DNA of 64,000 bases from Fidelibacterota bacterium (GTDB lineage: Bacteria; Fidelibacterota; Marinisomatia; SCGC-AAA003-L08; D37C17): positions 1-64,000 of the forward strand of contig JASMKZ010000003.1 in NCBI GenBank assembly GCA_030748955.1, read 5' to 3'. The notes under the pieces were generated by a model that saw only the letters and a list, made by a program, of their open reading frames with translations, had not been told where the DNA came from and made no database searches. The position numbers were made by a program, and so were the translations under genes. This document shows positions 20,526 to 30,113 of this stretch, piece by piece. Position 1 is the stretch's first letter. The number at the start of each line of letters is the position of its first letter.

Positions 20526-23315
20526 TCAGCCAGTGGTTTGCATTGCAGCTGCAATAGCATTAATGCTGAGGAAAATAGACTGCTGGAGGCTTTCTTTTTT
20601 CTTTGATTCGTTTTGTGAACGTTCAAGAAGCTCCACTTGGATCAAGTTAAGGACATCAGTAAAGGGATTTCGAAAACTGATAGATCGTTCTATGACCGGA
20701 TTACGTTGCAAGAGTGCTTCATGTTCTGAAATTTTCAGATAAGCATCTTCAACCTTTTTGAATTCAATTTCTATGGTTTTAAAGAAATGATTCTCTCGGT
20801 TTAATTCATTATAACAATGGGATATTTGCAATCGACACCGCGCCATCTCAAAAGTAATATTCCTTAATAGTAATTGGAAAAAAGTAGAATGATTATATAA
20901 TTTTCTTAATTGTATTAGCCCCTCATCCTTTTCTAACCAACATTCCAATGCTGATCCCATGCCGAACCAACCGGTAATATTTGTTCGAGTCTGAACCCAT
21001 GAAAACACCCAAGGTATTGCACGTAGACTATCAAAATCAACTTCGGAATTATTATTGAGTTTTTTTCGAGATACAGGACGTGATGCCAATGGCAAATTTG
21101 ATATATGATGGATCGGAGTACAATCAATAAAGAAATTCCAACAGGAATCAGAGAACACTTTGTCCCTGTAAACGGACATGGAATGGGCTGTGAGTTTCTT
21201 AATAATTTCCAACTCTTCTTTTGAATCATCTAGATTAGATTCAGCTAGTCCCACCAAAACCGCATTAGTAATCTGCTCTAAGTGGCGTTTGGCAATCCTA
21301 TCCAAGGCATACCTATAGGAGATAACTTCGCCTTGTTCAGTCATGCGAATACGACCGTTACGACAACTCGCGGGATGAGCCAATATGGCCTTGTTAGAAC
21401 GACCTCCTCCTCGGCTAACGGAGCCTCCCCGTCCATGGAACAGTCGAAAGTCCACACCATGATTTTCAAGTATTTTAGAAATTTTTCGTTGAGCAGATTG
21501 TAATGCCCAGTTGGCCATGCCAATACCACCATCCTTATTACTGTCTGAGTACCCTAACATGATCTCCTGAAATTCTCCCCGTGATTTAATATGGGCACGG
21601 ATCAAGGGATTGGTCATAATATTTTCCATAAGCATGTTAACATTTTCAAGATCTTCTATAGTTTCAAACAAGGGAACCACATCTAAGGGTAAATGAACCT
21701 CGTCTTTAACAGTGGATAGTAGCCCAGTTTCAAAGGCTAGATAGAACACCTCCAAAATATCACTTTCAGAATGCGTCATACTAATAATGTATGATTGAAT
21801 CGACTGAGAATCAATAAATAGCTCCGTGGCAATAGCTCGAAAGGTATGGATGAGCTCTTGTGTTTTATCAGAATATACCATCAAATCCTCATCAATATGT
21901 TTCTTACCGTCCTGAATTAGATATGTTAAGGCATTACACCTTTCCTCTTCATCTAATTCAAGATAGTCTATGGCAAGTGATGAGATGTTTAATATTTCAC
22001 TAATGGCTCCTTCATGGATATCTGAATGCTGACGTATATCCATAGTCATTAAAGAGAAACCAAATGTACGAGCCTGAATAATAAGATTGTCCAAAACCGT
22101 GCTGTAAATTTGCGTATTACCAATAGATTCTATCGCCGTTTTAATTAACTCCAAATCGATGATAAATGCCTCTGCTGAATACTGCATATTTTTATTGATG
22201 GAGAGTGCATTTTGTGAAAGTTTTAGCTTTTCCTGAATGCAGATCACTTTTAGACGAAAAGGTTCCAATTGGCTTGTTAATTGTTGTACTTCATCCAATT
22301 CAATAAGTGTAAGATCATCTTGGATAGATGATAATAGTTCAGCAGGTATTATTGATTTACGGGCAGAAATACTCAACTCTTCTCGAAGCTCCTCTAATGC
22401 TGAAAAATATTTACGGAAAACACCTCTTCGCTGAATTCGAAATGCTTCCTGAGTGATATCTGAAGTTACAGAAGGATTACCGTCACGATCACCGCCAATC
22501 CAGGTTCTATATCTTAGAAATGTTGGGATATGAGGCACTTCCCCATAATACATCTGGAAGGCTGTTTTAAAATCACGATACAATGTAGGTATTGCATTCC
22601 AAATAGTTTCCTGACAGAAGTAAAGTCCATAGCGAACTTCATCTAGCACAGTAATTCGTTCAGTGCGTATTTCATCAGTTAGCAGCAGTAAATTTAATTG
22701 CTGTTTCATTTGTATTTTAACATCTTCCCGTTCACGGTTTCCCAATGTGCCGAAGAGGTATTTTTCCATTAGTTGAGTAATCAATTTCTGCTTATTCATT
22801 ACCGACCGCCGCCGAGCCTCTGTTGGATGGGCAGTGAGAGTAGGTTGAATATCAAGCCGGTTCAAAAATGCAACAGCATCAGAATATGAAAAACCATCTT
22901 CAGCAAGTTTTTTCACTGCTTCAAAAATGGAATCTGGGCGAGGCATGGCTTTGGTGGCATCATTCCCACGGATGCGGTTGATCCGTGAAATCTCTAATAG
23001 TTCAGCCTGATTTAGCAGATGGAAGAAAATTGTGAGAATTTTTAAGACTTGGTCCAGCTCTTCTTGTTCCCAGAGGGTAAAATATTTTCGAGCATGGTCA
23101 GGATCAAAATCATCAGCATTAGTTTGGATTAATTCTGATAAAATAGGAATTAGTTTCGGAAATGCAGTATATTCATCACAATCTAACACTTCATCCATTA
23201 ATTCAGCAATGCAGGTGACTGAAGTAGCCATAGATTGTGATAATTGGCATTCTTCAGAAAATGTGTGGACTAATTTTGCAAAGGTCATATTTTTAGCAAC
23301 ACCTGTCAAGATCAT
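20526..23315 (-). CDS. ppc: Phosphoenolpyruvate carboxylase
   Basis: It fixes bicarbonate onto PEP to give oxaloacetate, refilling the TCA cycle and supplying the aspartate family made by the two genes upstream. Of its 929 residues, the catalytic His163 is in LTAHPTEARRR, the second loop is FHGRGGSVSRGGG, and GYSDSNKDGGIGMANWALQ is the phosphate and substrate region. The C-terminus ends in Thr-Gly as usual. The start could also be the Met at residue 10 (23288), which has an AGGTG upstream, whereas the first ATG has no visible ribosome site. Confidence 0.96.
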   Translation of the reverse strand: MILTGVAKNMTFAKLVHTFSEECQLSQSMATSVTCIAELMDEVLDCDEYTAFPKLIPILSELIQTNADDFDPDHARKYFTLWEQEELDQVLKILTIFFHLLNQAELLEISRINRIRGNDATKAMPRPDSIFEAVKKLAEDGFSYSDAVAFLNRLDIQPTLTAHPTEARRRSVMNKQKLITQLMEKYLFGTLGNREREDVKIQMKQQLNLLLLTDEIRTERITVLDEVRYGLYFCQETIWNAIPTLYRDFKTAFQMYYGEVPHIPTFLRYRTWIGGDRDGNPSVTSDITQEAFRIQRRGVFRKYFSALEELREELSISARKSIIPAELLSSIQDDLTLIELDEVQQLTSQLEPFRLKVICIQEKLKLSQNALSINKNMQYSAEAFIIDLELIKTAIESIGNTQIYSTVLDNLIIQARTFGFSLMTMDIRQHSDIHEGAISEILNISSLAIDYLELDEEERCNALTYLIQDGKKHIDEDLMVYSDKTQELIHTFRAIATELFIDSQSIQSYIISMTHSESDILEVFYLAFETGLLSTVKDEVHLPLDVVPLFETIEDLENVNMLMENIMTNPLIRAHIKSRGEFQEIMLGYSDSNKDGGIGMANWALQSAQRKISKILENHGVDFRLFHGRGGSVSRGGGRSNKAILAHPASCRNGRIRMTEQGEVISYRYALDRIAKRHLEQITNAVLVGLAESNLDDSKEELEIIKKLTAHSMSVYRDKVFSDSCWNFFIDCTPIHHISNLPLASRPVSRKKLNNNSEVDFDSLRAIPWVFSWVQTRTNITGWFGMGSALECWLEKDEGLIQLRKLYNHSTFFQLLLRNITFEMARCRLQISHCYNELNRENHFFKTIEIEFKKVEDAYLKISEHEALLQRNPVIERSISFRNPFTDVLNLIQVELLERSQNESKKKESLQQSIFLSINAIAAAMQTTG

Positions 23316-23392
23316 TAATAATAAATATCACAAGCACTAATAATTTGGCTTGGCTTAAGAAATTAGAATTGCGTGTAAGGTTCATATCCATA

Positions 23393-24499
23393 CTACAAAT
23401 GTATATATCCCTTATGAACTAGAAGTTCAGCAGTTAATATGGCACCGCCAGCAGCACCTCTTATAGTATTGTGGGAAAGCGCAACATAACGAATATCAAA
23501 GAACTTATCTTCAGCCAAACGGCCAACTGAAATAGCCATTCCCTTTCCCAAATTACAATCCATTCTGGGCTGCGGCCGGTTCTCTTCTTCAAAATAATAA
23601 ATGGGGACTTCTGGAGCCATGGGGAATTGTTCAATCTGAGGAATTGATTTAAAGTTTTTCCAGATAGATTTAATCATATCTAATGATGGCTTCTTATTTT
23701 TAAAATTAATACTAACAACAGCAGTATGCCCATCAACCACAGGTACGCGTGTACAGATTGATGATATTTCTATTCTATCTGTATTCTCAATCCCTGATTC
23801 TGTTATTCTACCTAATATTTTTAATGGCTCTTTCTCTGTTTTTTCTTCTTCTCCACTAATAAATGGAATTACATTTTCTTTAAATTCCTGAGCTATCAAG
23901 ACTTTTTTTCCTCCGCCGGAAAGGGCTTGGAGTGTTGTTACATGTACTTGGTCTACTGGAAATCCTGCTTCCTCCAAGGCCGTTAATGTAACTAAATATG
24001 TCTGAAGTGAGCAATTTGGTTTTACTGCAACAAAACCATTTTTGGGAAGACCTCGATTAGTTTGTTGGATCGGTATTATGTCAGCATGATCTGCATTAAT
24101 TTCCGGGATAATCATCGGGACATCACTTGTCCAACGATTGGCAGAGCTATTACTGATAACAGGATAACCTTTTCCAGCATATTCAAATTCCAGATTACTC
24201 GTGTCATTTTTTATCGGCAAATCCATTGCTGAAAATATGCACTGAATGCCTACGGGGAATTCATCAAGATTTTGGACATCTCGAACCACCAGATTTTCAA
24301 CAGAAGATGGTATTTTATCCGGCATCAGCCAATTGTCACCTACTGCTTCAATATATCTGTTTCCTGCAGAGCGAGGAGACGCAGCAACATCTACAACATC
24401 AAACCAGGGATGGTTGGATAGTAATCGTATATAATTTTGCCCCACCATTCCGGTGGCGCCTAATACACTTACATTAATATTATTTGTCACTTTATCCAT
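23393..24499 (-). CDS. asd: Aspartate-semialdehyde dehydrogenase (archaeal/fungal type)
   Basis: It reduces aspartyl phosphate to aspartate semialdehyde, the branch point to Met, Thr and Lys. At 368 residues it has VLGATGMVGQNYIRLL for NADP and the catalytic Cys163 in KPNCSLQTYL. The NCSLQ form and the overall pattern match the archaeal/fungal subgroup rather than the usual proteobacterial one. Its start overlaps the end of the aspartokinase gene by 8 bp, so the two consecutive enzymes are translated together. Confidence 0.93.
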   Translation of the reverse strand: MDKVTNNINVSVLGATGMVGQNYIRLLSNHPWFDVVDVAASPRSAGNRYIEAVGDNWLMPDKIPSSVENLVVRDVQNLDEFPVGIQCIFSAMDLPIKNDTSNLEFEYAGKGYPVISNSSANRWTSDVPMIIPEINADHADIIPIQQTNRGLPKNGFVAVKPNCSLQTYLVTLTALEEAGFPVDQVHVTTLQALSGGGKKVLIAQEFKENVIPFISGEEEKTEKEPLKILGRITESGIENTDRIEISSICTRVPVVDGHTAVVSINFKNKKPSLDMIKSIWKNFKSIPQIEQFPMAPEVPIYYFEEENRPQPRMDCNLGKGMAISVGRLAEDKFFDIRYVALSHNTIRGAAGGAILTAELLVHKGYIHL

Positions 24500-26921
24500 C
24501 TACTAGGCATGATTGTATATCATAAAATACACCAGCGGCAGTAACAGATGCGCCAGCTCCATGGCCTTTGATCACCAGAGGCACATCATTATATCTATTG
24601 GATCTTAACACTATAAGATTCTCTCTCCCTTTCTGATTATAGAACGGACTTTCAGTAGAAACTTCTTCTAATCCGACCTTTGCCTTTTTTCCGTCCCAGG
24701 ATCCAATATAACGTAATACTTTCTGCTTTGATCTGGCCTTGTCAAATCGCTTCAGAATAAGCTCATCAAAATCAGCCAATTCATTTATAAATTCATCTAC
24801 CGATAGCTCTAGATTCAATCCATCTGGAATCAAGCTATCTACCGATATATCATTCAATTCTAATTTTACTCCTGCTTCCCGAGCTAATATTAATATTTTT
24901 CTGGCCACATCCATACCGCTTAAATCTTCACGGGGGTCAGGCTCAGTGTACCCTTTTCCCCTGGCATCCTTGATGAGCATACTGAATGGTTTTTTACCAT
25001 CAAAAGTATTAAATAAATAACTCAGCGTTCCTGAAAGAACGCCTTCAATACTTAATATTTTGTCACCTGTTGCAGTAAGTCTCTGCAATGTACTAATTAT
25101 TGGAAGTCCAGCTCCAACATTAGTTTCATATCGAAATTGTACATTATTATTTTGGGCTGTATTCCGAATCGAATGATAATAATCTAGGTCAAGGGTATTT
25201 GCGATTTTATTTGCAGTCACCACTGAAAAACCTCGACTTAAAATATTTACATATTCTTTTGAGATCGATTCACTGGCAGTGCAATCTACAAATATTTTTT
25301 GTTTCGATCCTTGCCCACCATTAGTACTGACAAAATCCTCAAGTTCAAATAGAATACCTGTTTTATTCAAATCATCCTTTGTGGTGACCAAATTTACCCT
25401 ATCATTTCCAATAAGCATTTTTTTACTTGAGCCCAGAGCATGTACAGAAATCCTCTGAGGACTTTCTTTTCTAATAATATCCAGTAATTCACTGCCAACC
25501 GTTCCTACTCCCAACAGATAAATATCAGCAACATTATCATTTTTATCAAAATATTCAGAATGTAATACTTTTAGTGCTTGATTCACATCTTCATCATGCA
25601 CAATAAAAGAGATATTGCGTTCCGATGATCCTTGTGCAATGGCAATTACGTTTATATTATTTTTCCCCAATGTACTAAATACACGGCCAGAAACACCCGA
25701 TGTGTGACGCATCTCTTCACCAACTACGGCTATTAGTGATAGATTATTTTCTACTTTTATTTTATCGATATAATGATTTTTTAATTCAAGGCTAAATTCA
25801 CTTTCAAGTGTCTTTACAGTTTTGGATATCCATTTTGGTTTAATAGCAAAACAAATGGAATGTTCACTAAAAGCTTGAGATACCAGAATGATATTGATAT
25901 TTTCGTTTGCCAGTGAAGAAAATATTCGTCCAATTATACCTTTCATACCCACCATACCAGCACCTTGAAGACGGATCAGTGTTACATTAGACATGGAAGA
26001 AATAGCAACCACACTATTACCTTTTTTTGTTCGATCTTTAGAAATAATAGTACCCGTTTGATCAGGCTTAAATGTGTTCTTTATTACAATAGGTATATTT
26101 TTGTACAGCGCTGGTATCATGGTCGGAGGGAAAATAACTTTGGCTCCAGCGTGTGCTAATTCCATTGCTTCTTCATAGGTCAATTTATGTACAACTTCTG
26201 CTTGGCTAATAATATTAGGGTCAGCAGATAGGATACCATCCACATCTGTCCAGATTTCAATTATTTCAGCATTTAATGCCGCTCCAAATATAGCTGCCGT
26301 ATAATCTGAACCGTTTCTACCTAAAGTTGTAGTTTCTCCAGAAACAGTGGCACCTAGAAAACCGGTTATAATTTGCGTACTTGTTATATTATTAAAATAA
26401 TCGCGAATCTTATCGTATGAATCCTGATAATGCACATAGGCATACCCGAATTGGTCATCAGTTAGAACCACTTTTCTTGAATCTAACTGCTGAGAAGGCA
26501 AACCAATTTGGGATAAATAGCCTGCAAGTATTGTGGTAGATAGTAATTCGCCATAAGAGAGAATTTTATCAAGCAATTGGGTTGTGAGGTGTTTTTCTTT
26601 TGATATAACAGATAAATCGAATTTCAGGCCTCTAAAATACTCATCGATCGTAGATACAATTTCATCTTTATCATTTATTAATAACTTAATTAAACATTTC
26701 TTATGTTTCTTGGTCAAAGCATCAAGGCTGGAATCAAAATGATTCCCTGCAGCTGCTGTTTCAGCCATGGTTTTCAATGAATTTGTAACACCAGATAAAG
26801 CAGACACTACTATACTAACTTCACTGCATTTTCTCGAATCTTTTATGATACTGGATACATGCCGGATTTTATCTGCATCAGCTATAGACGAACCACCAAA
26901 CTTTAATATTTTCATAGACAT
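24492..26921 (-). CDS. thrA: Bifunctional aspartate kinase / homoserine dehydrogenase
   Basis: It carries out the first and third steps of the threonine/methionine branch in one polypeptide of 809 residues. The N-terminal kinase begins KILKFGGSSIADADK. Two ACT domains lie at about residues 310-460 (VGMKGIIGRIFSSL, HTSGVSGRVFSTL), where threonine usually gives feedback control. The dehydrogenase part begins near residue 468 with LLGVGTVGSELLDI and includes EGVLSGTLSYLF and the catalytic segment YTEPDPREDLSGMDVARK. It could be named metL as easily as thrA. A 13-bp hairpin lies 45 bp upstream of the start. Confidence 0.95.
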   Translation of the reverse strand: MSMKILKFGGSSIADADKIRHVSSIIKDSRKCSEVSIVVSALSGVTNSLKTMAETAAAGNHFDSSLDALTKKHKKCLIKLLINDKDEIVSTIDEYFRGLKFDLSVISKEKHLTTQLLDKILSYGELLSTTILAGYLSQIGLPSQQLDSRKVVLTDDQFGYAYVHYQDSYDKIRDYFNNITSTQIITGFLGATVSGETTTLGRNGSDYTAAIFGAALNAEIIEIWTDVDGILSADPNIISQAEVVHKLTYEEAMELAHAGAKVIFPPTMIPALYKNIPIVIKNTFKPDQTGTIISKDRTKKGNSVVAISSMSNVTLIRLQGAGMVGMKGIIGRIFSSLANENINIILVSQAFSEHSICFAIKPKWISKTVKTLESEFSLELKNHYIDKIKVENNLSLIAVVGEEMRHTSGVSGRVFSTLGKNNINVIAIAQGSSERNISFIVHDEDVNQALKVLHSEYFDKNDNVADIYLLGVGTVGSELLDIIRKESPQRISVHALGSSKKMLIGNDRVNLVTTKDDLNKTGILFELEDFVSTNGGQGSKQKIFVDCTASESISKEYVNILSRGFSVVTANKIANTLDLDYYHSIRNTAQNNNVQFRYETNVGAGLPIISTLQRLTATGDKILSIEGVLSGTLSYLFNTFDGKKPFSMLIKDARGKGYTEPDPREDLSGMDVARKILILAREAGVKLELNDISVDSLIPDGLNLELSVDEFINELADFDELILKRFDKARSKQKVLRYIGSWDGKKAKVGLEEVSTESPFYNQKGRENLIVLRSNRYNDVPLVIKGHGAGASVTAAGVFYDIQSCLVDG

Positions 26922-26965
26922 ATAAGAGCTATATTAATACTAATTTCAGATTACATTAATGACAT

Positions 26966-27000
26966 GTACGGGCCTGTGTGTGCTACTCACAGACCCGTAC
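26966..27000 (-). terminator. Strong 13-bp hairpin between glnB and thrA
   Basis: GTACGGG, one wobble pair and CTGTG pair with CACAG and CCCGTAC, giving a 13-bp stem with a 9-base loop. It lies just after the end of glnB and 45 bp before the thrA start. On the minus strand it is not followed by a run of T, so it may be a terminator of the ammonium operon, an mRNA-protecting hairpin, or a leader element for thrA. Confidence 0.55.
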
Positions 27001-27024
27001 TTGGAGAAACCAACATGAAGAACG

Positions 27025-27369
27025 TTATCCTATTGCTTTTGTCCCCGTTTCACCGGATCTAATGCGGATGCATTCGTCTATTGGAAGAACAAATATTTTA
27101 CCGCGGCCTTTGTCACCATCCTTTTTAGCCACTGTAGTAATCGATTCAATTACAGCATCTACAAACTCATCATTAACCGCTATTTCCAGTCGTACCTTAT
27201 TTAGCAATTTAATTTCATGGGCAACCCCTCTGTATACTTCCTGCAAGGGATATTCTACTCCCTGTCCCTTAGCATTGGTTACCGTAAATTTGTAGATTTT
27301 TCTCTTTAAGAGCTCTTCCTTAATTTCTGGAAGCTCTTCTGGTTGAATGACTGCAATAATTAATTTCAT
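27025..27369 (-). CDS. P-II nitrogen regulatory protein (GlnB/GlnK family)
   Basis: This small trimeric signal protein reads 2-oxoglutarate and ATP/ADP and normally plugs the ammonium transporter. It has 114 residues. The core (LLKRKIYKFTVTNAKGQG, YRGVAHEI, GDKGRGKIFVLPIDECIRIR) fits P-II. In the T-loop, aligned to E. coli GlnB, Tyr46 and Arg47 are kept, but the uridylylation Tyr51 is His and the 2-oxoglutarate/Mg ligand Gln39 appears as Glu. It therefore cannot be modified at Tyr51. GGAG lies 6 bases before the ATG. It starts 9 bp after amt, in the usual glnK-amt pairing. Confidence 0.93.
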   Translation of the reverse strand: MKLIIAVIQPEELPEIKEELLKRKIYKFTVTNAKGQGVEYPLQEVYRGVAHEIKLLNKVRLEIAVNDEFVDAVIESITTVAKKDGDKGRGKIFVLPIDECIRIRSGETGTKAIG

Positions 27370-27378
27370 AATTGTCTC

Positions 27379-28677
27379 CTATTCTACTGTAAAGATTTGG
27401 AATCCAGCGTACGATTCTTCATTATGCTCACTAATATCAAGCCCAATTAATTCTTCTTCCTCAGTTACCCGTAATCCCATTACTTGCTTTACGATTTGAA
27501 AAATAATAATTGAACTTATTAAACAGAAAGCACCATATCCCAATACTCCAATTGCTTGGGTTAACACTGATTTCGAACTAAAAATACCAACGGCCAATGT
27601 GCCCCATATCCCGCATATTAAATGAACAGAAATAGCCCCTACTGGATCATCAATTTTAAGTTTATCCAACTGTATTACAGATATTACAACTATAATTCCA
27701 GCAATTAAACCTACTAAAACAGAATACATTGGGCTTATTAAATCAGCACCTGCAGTAATTCCAACTAAACCTGCTAGAGAACCATTTAATATCATGGATA
27801 GATCTGGTTTTTTTGATATAATTGTAGATGTAATCATCGCACCTATTACGCCTGCTGCTGCAGCTAGCGTTGTGGTTACAAATACAAGGGAAACTCCGCC
27901 CGGATCTGCTGAAAGCACAGAGCCACCATTAAACCCATACCAGCCAAACCAAAGTAAAAATACACCAATAGTTGCTAGTGGGAAATTATGTCCAAGAATA
28001 GGATTAATTTTCCCATTCTTCGTATATTTTCCTAAACGTGGCCCTAACGTGTATGCACCTACTAGGGCTGCCCAGCCGCCAACACTGTGCACTAATGTTG
28101 AACCTGCAAAATCATGAAAGCCCATAGCACTTAACCAACCTCCACCCCATTGCCATGATCCTGCAATTGGGTAGATAAGTGCGACATAAATTGTGGAAAA
28201 TACCAAGAAACTATTTAGCTTGATTCTTTCCGCTACTGCACCTGATACAATGGTTGCTGCTGTTGCTGCAAACATGGCTTGGAAAATAAAATCAGTCCAA
28301 TAAGTATAGGCACCGTCTGCATATCCTATTAATCCTGCGGCCCCTTCCGGCGCACTAATTCCGAAACCAGCAAAACCAAAATATCCATTAAAGTCACCCG
28401 GATACATTAGATTGAAGCCACAAGCAGCATACGTCAATATTCCAATAGCAACAATACTAACATTTTTAAACAGAATATTTACAGTGTTTTTTGATCTGGT
28501 AAGACCCGATTCCAGAGCTGCAAACCCCAGATGCATGATAAATACTAGAAAAGCTGATATCAACATCCATGTATTGTTAACAGTAAAAATGGCATCTGCT
28601 GCTGTCGGTCCACCTTCTGCAAAAAGCAGAGAGCCTGACAGGCACATCACCATTAATAATATGTATTTATTTTTCAT
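27379..28677 (-). CDS. amt: Ammonium transporter
   Basis: This inner-membrane Amt/MEP/Rh channel has 432 residues. A cleavable signal (MKNKYILLMVMCLSGSLLFA) precedes about 11 membrane helices. The twin pore His are expected in STLVHSVGGWAALVGA and in the later VHLICGIWGTLAVG. ALESGLTRSKN and WFGWYGFNGGS are family signatures. GGAG lies 9 bases before the ATG. It is the middle gene of a three-gene cluster with an outer-membrane protein upstream and P-II downstream. Confidence 0.96.
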   Translation of the reverse strand: MKNKYILLMVMCLSGSLLFAEGGPTAADAIFTVNNTWMLISAFLVFIMHLGFAALESGLTRSKNTVNILFKNVSIVAIGILTYAACGFNLMYPGDFNGYFGFAGFGISAPEGAAGLIGYADGAYTYWTDFIFQAMFAATAATIVSGAVAERIKLNSFLVFSTIYVALIYPIAGSWQWGGGWLSAMGFHDFAGSTLVHSVGGWAALVGAYTLGPRLGKYTKNGKINPILGHNFPLATIGVFLLWFGWYGFNGGSVLSADPGGVSLVFVTTTLAAAAGVIGAMITSTIISKKPDLSMILNGSLAGLVGITAGADLISPMYSVLVGLIAGIIVVISVIQLDKLKIDDPVGAISVHLICGIWGTLAVGIFSSKSVLTQAIGVLGYGAFCLISSIIIFQIVKQVMGLRVTEEEELIGLDISEHNEESYAGFQIFTVE

Positions 28678-28691
28678 TTTTCAATCTCCTA

Positions 28692-29342
28692 TTAAAAGTT
28701 AACACCAAATACAAGAAATGATGTTTCCTGATTAGGATTTATAATGTATGATGCGGAGAAATTATCTCTGCTGGCAGATACACCAATACTCACGGGGGCA
28801 AATTCACCATCAGTAGAATAGGCGCCATTGCCTAATCCCAATGAAAACGCACCATATGTTAGCTCAAGGTAGGTTGAATTATCATCATCGCCACTCACAT
28901 TAGCTGCCGCTAATACAGAAACAGGTCCTACATCGGCACCAGCACTAAGTTCAATAGTATGTTTATCTACATTCAAGAGTGAATCGGTTCCGGCATAAGC
29001 AGGAAAGAAATAATCTGTCACTGTTAGACCAACAGGGCCCACAGTGGTTGATGCATATAGATCACATTCATTTCCGCTCGCTTCAGTTACCATATTATCA
29101 TCACCTTCATCATTTTGGGTCCCATCGAAATATAGACCTGGACTAATTGACCAAGATCCCCAGGCACCTACAGTAATTGGACCTACTGCTGTTTCAATGC
29201 CCGGCTGCACAGCGGCTGCATTTCCATAATCAGTTCCACGCCACACATAGCGGCTTACCACATCTGCTCCAATGGTCACCTCCCCGTATAACATAGATAA
29301 TACCAATAATGAATACATAATTGATAAGGTAAAAACTCTCAT
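28692..29342 (-). CDS. Outer-membrane beta-barrel protein, TIGR02001-like
   Basis: The 216-residue protein has a signal peptide (cleavage near SMLYG-EV). The mature part is rich in alternating polar/hydrophobic strands and ends in aromatic Phe, as outer-membrane barrels do. The start of the mature part, ADVVSRYVWRGTDYGNAAAVQPG, matches the pattern I know from the TIGR02001 (Gcw_chp) family, whose genes often stand next to glnK-amtB in proteobacteria. I infer a role in letting ammonium or a related solute pass the outer membrane; no function is proven. It has a GGAG site and is 14 bp from amt. Confidence 0.75.
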   Translation of the reverse strand: MRVFTLSIMYSLLVLSMLYGEVTIGADVVSRYVWRGTDYGNAAAVQPGIETAVGPITVGAWGSWSISPGLYFDGTQNDEGDDNMVTEASGNECDLYASTTVGPVGLTVTDYFFPAYAGTDSLLNVDKHTIELSAGADVGPVSVLAAANVSGDDDNSTYLELTYGAFSLGLGNGAYSTDGEFAPVSIGVSASRDNFSASYIINPNQETSFLVFGVNF

Positions 29343-29601
29343 TTTACTATCTCCTTTTATAATTTATGAATTATTTAATTTAGACTATTAACTATTTACA
29401 ATTAATAATCAACTACATTATATTATTAAGCATATCTAATATAATGCAATATATATTTAGATTTATCTATCTATGTCCTTATTATTTTAGTATTATTATC
29501 ATATATGCCTTATTATATTAGTTTGGCTATTTATAGATTTGAGGAGGTGCTTTCAGCGCTAGAAAAAGCAACCGGAAATAGAGGTTTTAAGCTGTTAGAT
29601 T

Positions 29602-29682
29602 AGAATGAGCGTCTAATTATTTACTACTTAAATATATGCAAACTGGGTTAGGAAGGAAAAATTGGAGAGGTGGGTTTAGCTG
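29602..29682 (+). repeat. 81-bp direct repeat, copy 1
   Basis: This stretch aligns without gaps to 30757-30837 with about 12 differences. The shared core includes CTAATTATTTACTAC and GGAAGGAAAAATTGGAGAGG. The copies bracket the small Cys-rich gene and the TetR gene. Confidence 0.75.
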
Positions 29683-29735
29683 CCAAGACAGTAATATCTA
29701 ATAAGTTTTTGTTAATTGATTTAACTGATTATTAG

Positions 29736-29777
29736 ATTAGGAAGGACGAACTGGAGAAGCGGGTTTAAGTGCTGCTC
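29736..29777 (+). repeat. Partial third copy of the repeat
   Basis: TTAGGAAGGA, then TGGAGAAGCGGGTTTA, matches the second half of the 81-bp repeat with a few changes. It overlaps a hairpin TGGAG-A-AGC / GCT-G-CTCCA. Confidence 0.5.
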
Positions 29778-29806
29778 CAAAAGTAGGAGTAGAGTTCAGT
29801 TTGAAG

Positions 29807-30022
29807 CTATCTCGAATTCCTATCTTCATTATTTTTTTCAGATGCAGCCTTTAATGTTTTTCTATCACTACAATGGTCAAGACAATAGCTATGCTTATTG
29901 TTTGTAATTACAGCAGGCTTGTTGCACCGTGAACATGATACGTAAAATTTTCCATTTTTAACTAATCCTTTTTTAACATTTTTACCCTCAATAAAATGGA
30001 AATAGCAGTAGACATAGCTCAC
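29807..30022 (-). CDS. Small Cys-rich protein, possible zinc-ribbon, unknown function
   Basis: The 71-residue product starts at GTG (30022). It has a Cys at residue 6 with a nearby His, a CSRC pair at 30-33 and a C...HC group at 47-51, enough to bind one or two zinc ions. It has no transmembrane segment and a basic, hydrophilic C-terminus. I do not recognise a family. The ribosome site is poor. An 11-bp inverted repeat spans its start, and a perfect 12-bp palindrome lies upstream, between it and the TetR gene. The repressor may therefore control it. Confidence 0.5.
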   Translation of the reverse strand: MSYVYCYFHFIEGKNVKKGLVKNGKFYVSCSRCNKPAVITNNKHSYCLDHCSDRKTLKAASEKNNEDRNSR

Positions 30023-30050
30023 AAAAGAGAGGAGGAGAAGTCTACTGCTA
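30003..30050. repeat. 11-bp perfect inverted repeat over the small gene start
   Basis: TAGCAGTAGAC (30003-30013) and GTCTACTGCTA (30040-30050) are exact reverse complements with 26 bases between them. The hairpin would enclose the GTG start of the Cys-rich gene, so it could hide its translation start or be a protein site. Confidence 0.55.
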
Positions 30051-30113
30051 CAAATGAAAACAAATAACCATTTACCCTAACAGTTAAATAAGTTTTGCTC
30101 TCTAAGGATAAAT

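Larger units (their letters stand above)
29343..29806. other. 464-bp gene-free region with degenerate repeats
   Basis: This AT-rich stretch lies upstream of the ammonium cluster and should hold its promoter. I find no frame that looks like a real gene and no convincing sigma-54 site. It holds one full and one partial copy of a repeat whose other full copy lies past the TetR gene. A weak imperfect hairpin lies near 29546-29574. Confidence 0.6.

Noticed and set aside
29343-29806. Sigma-54/NtrC-type promoter for the ammonium cluster
   Set aside because: No TGGCAC-N5-TTGC-like sequence was found on the minus strand.
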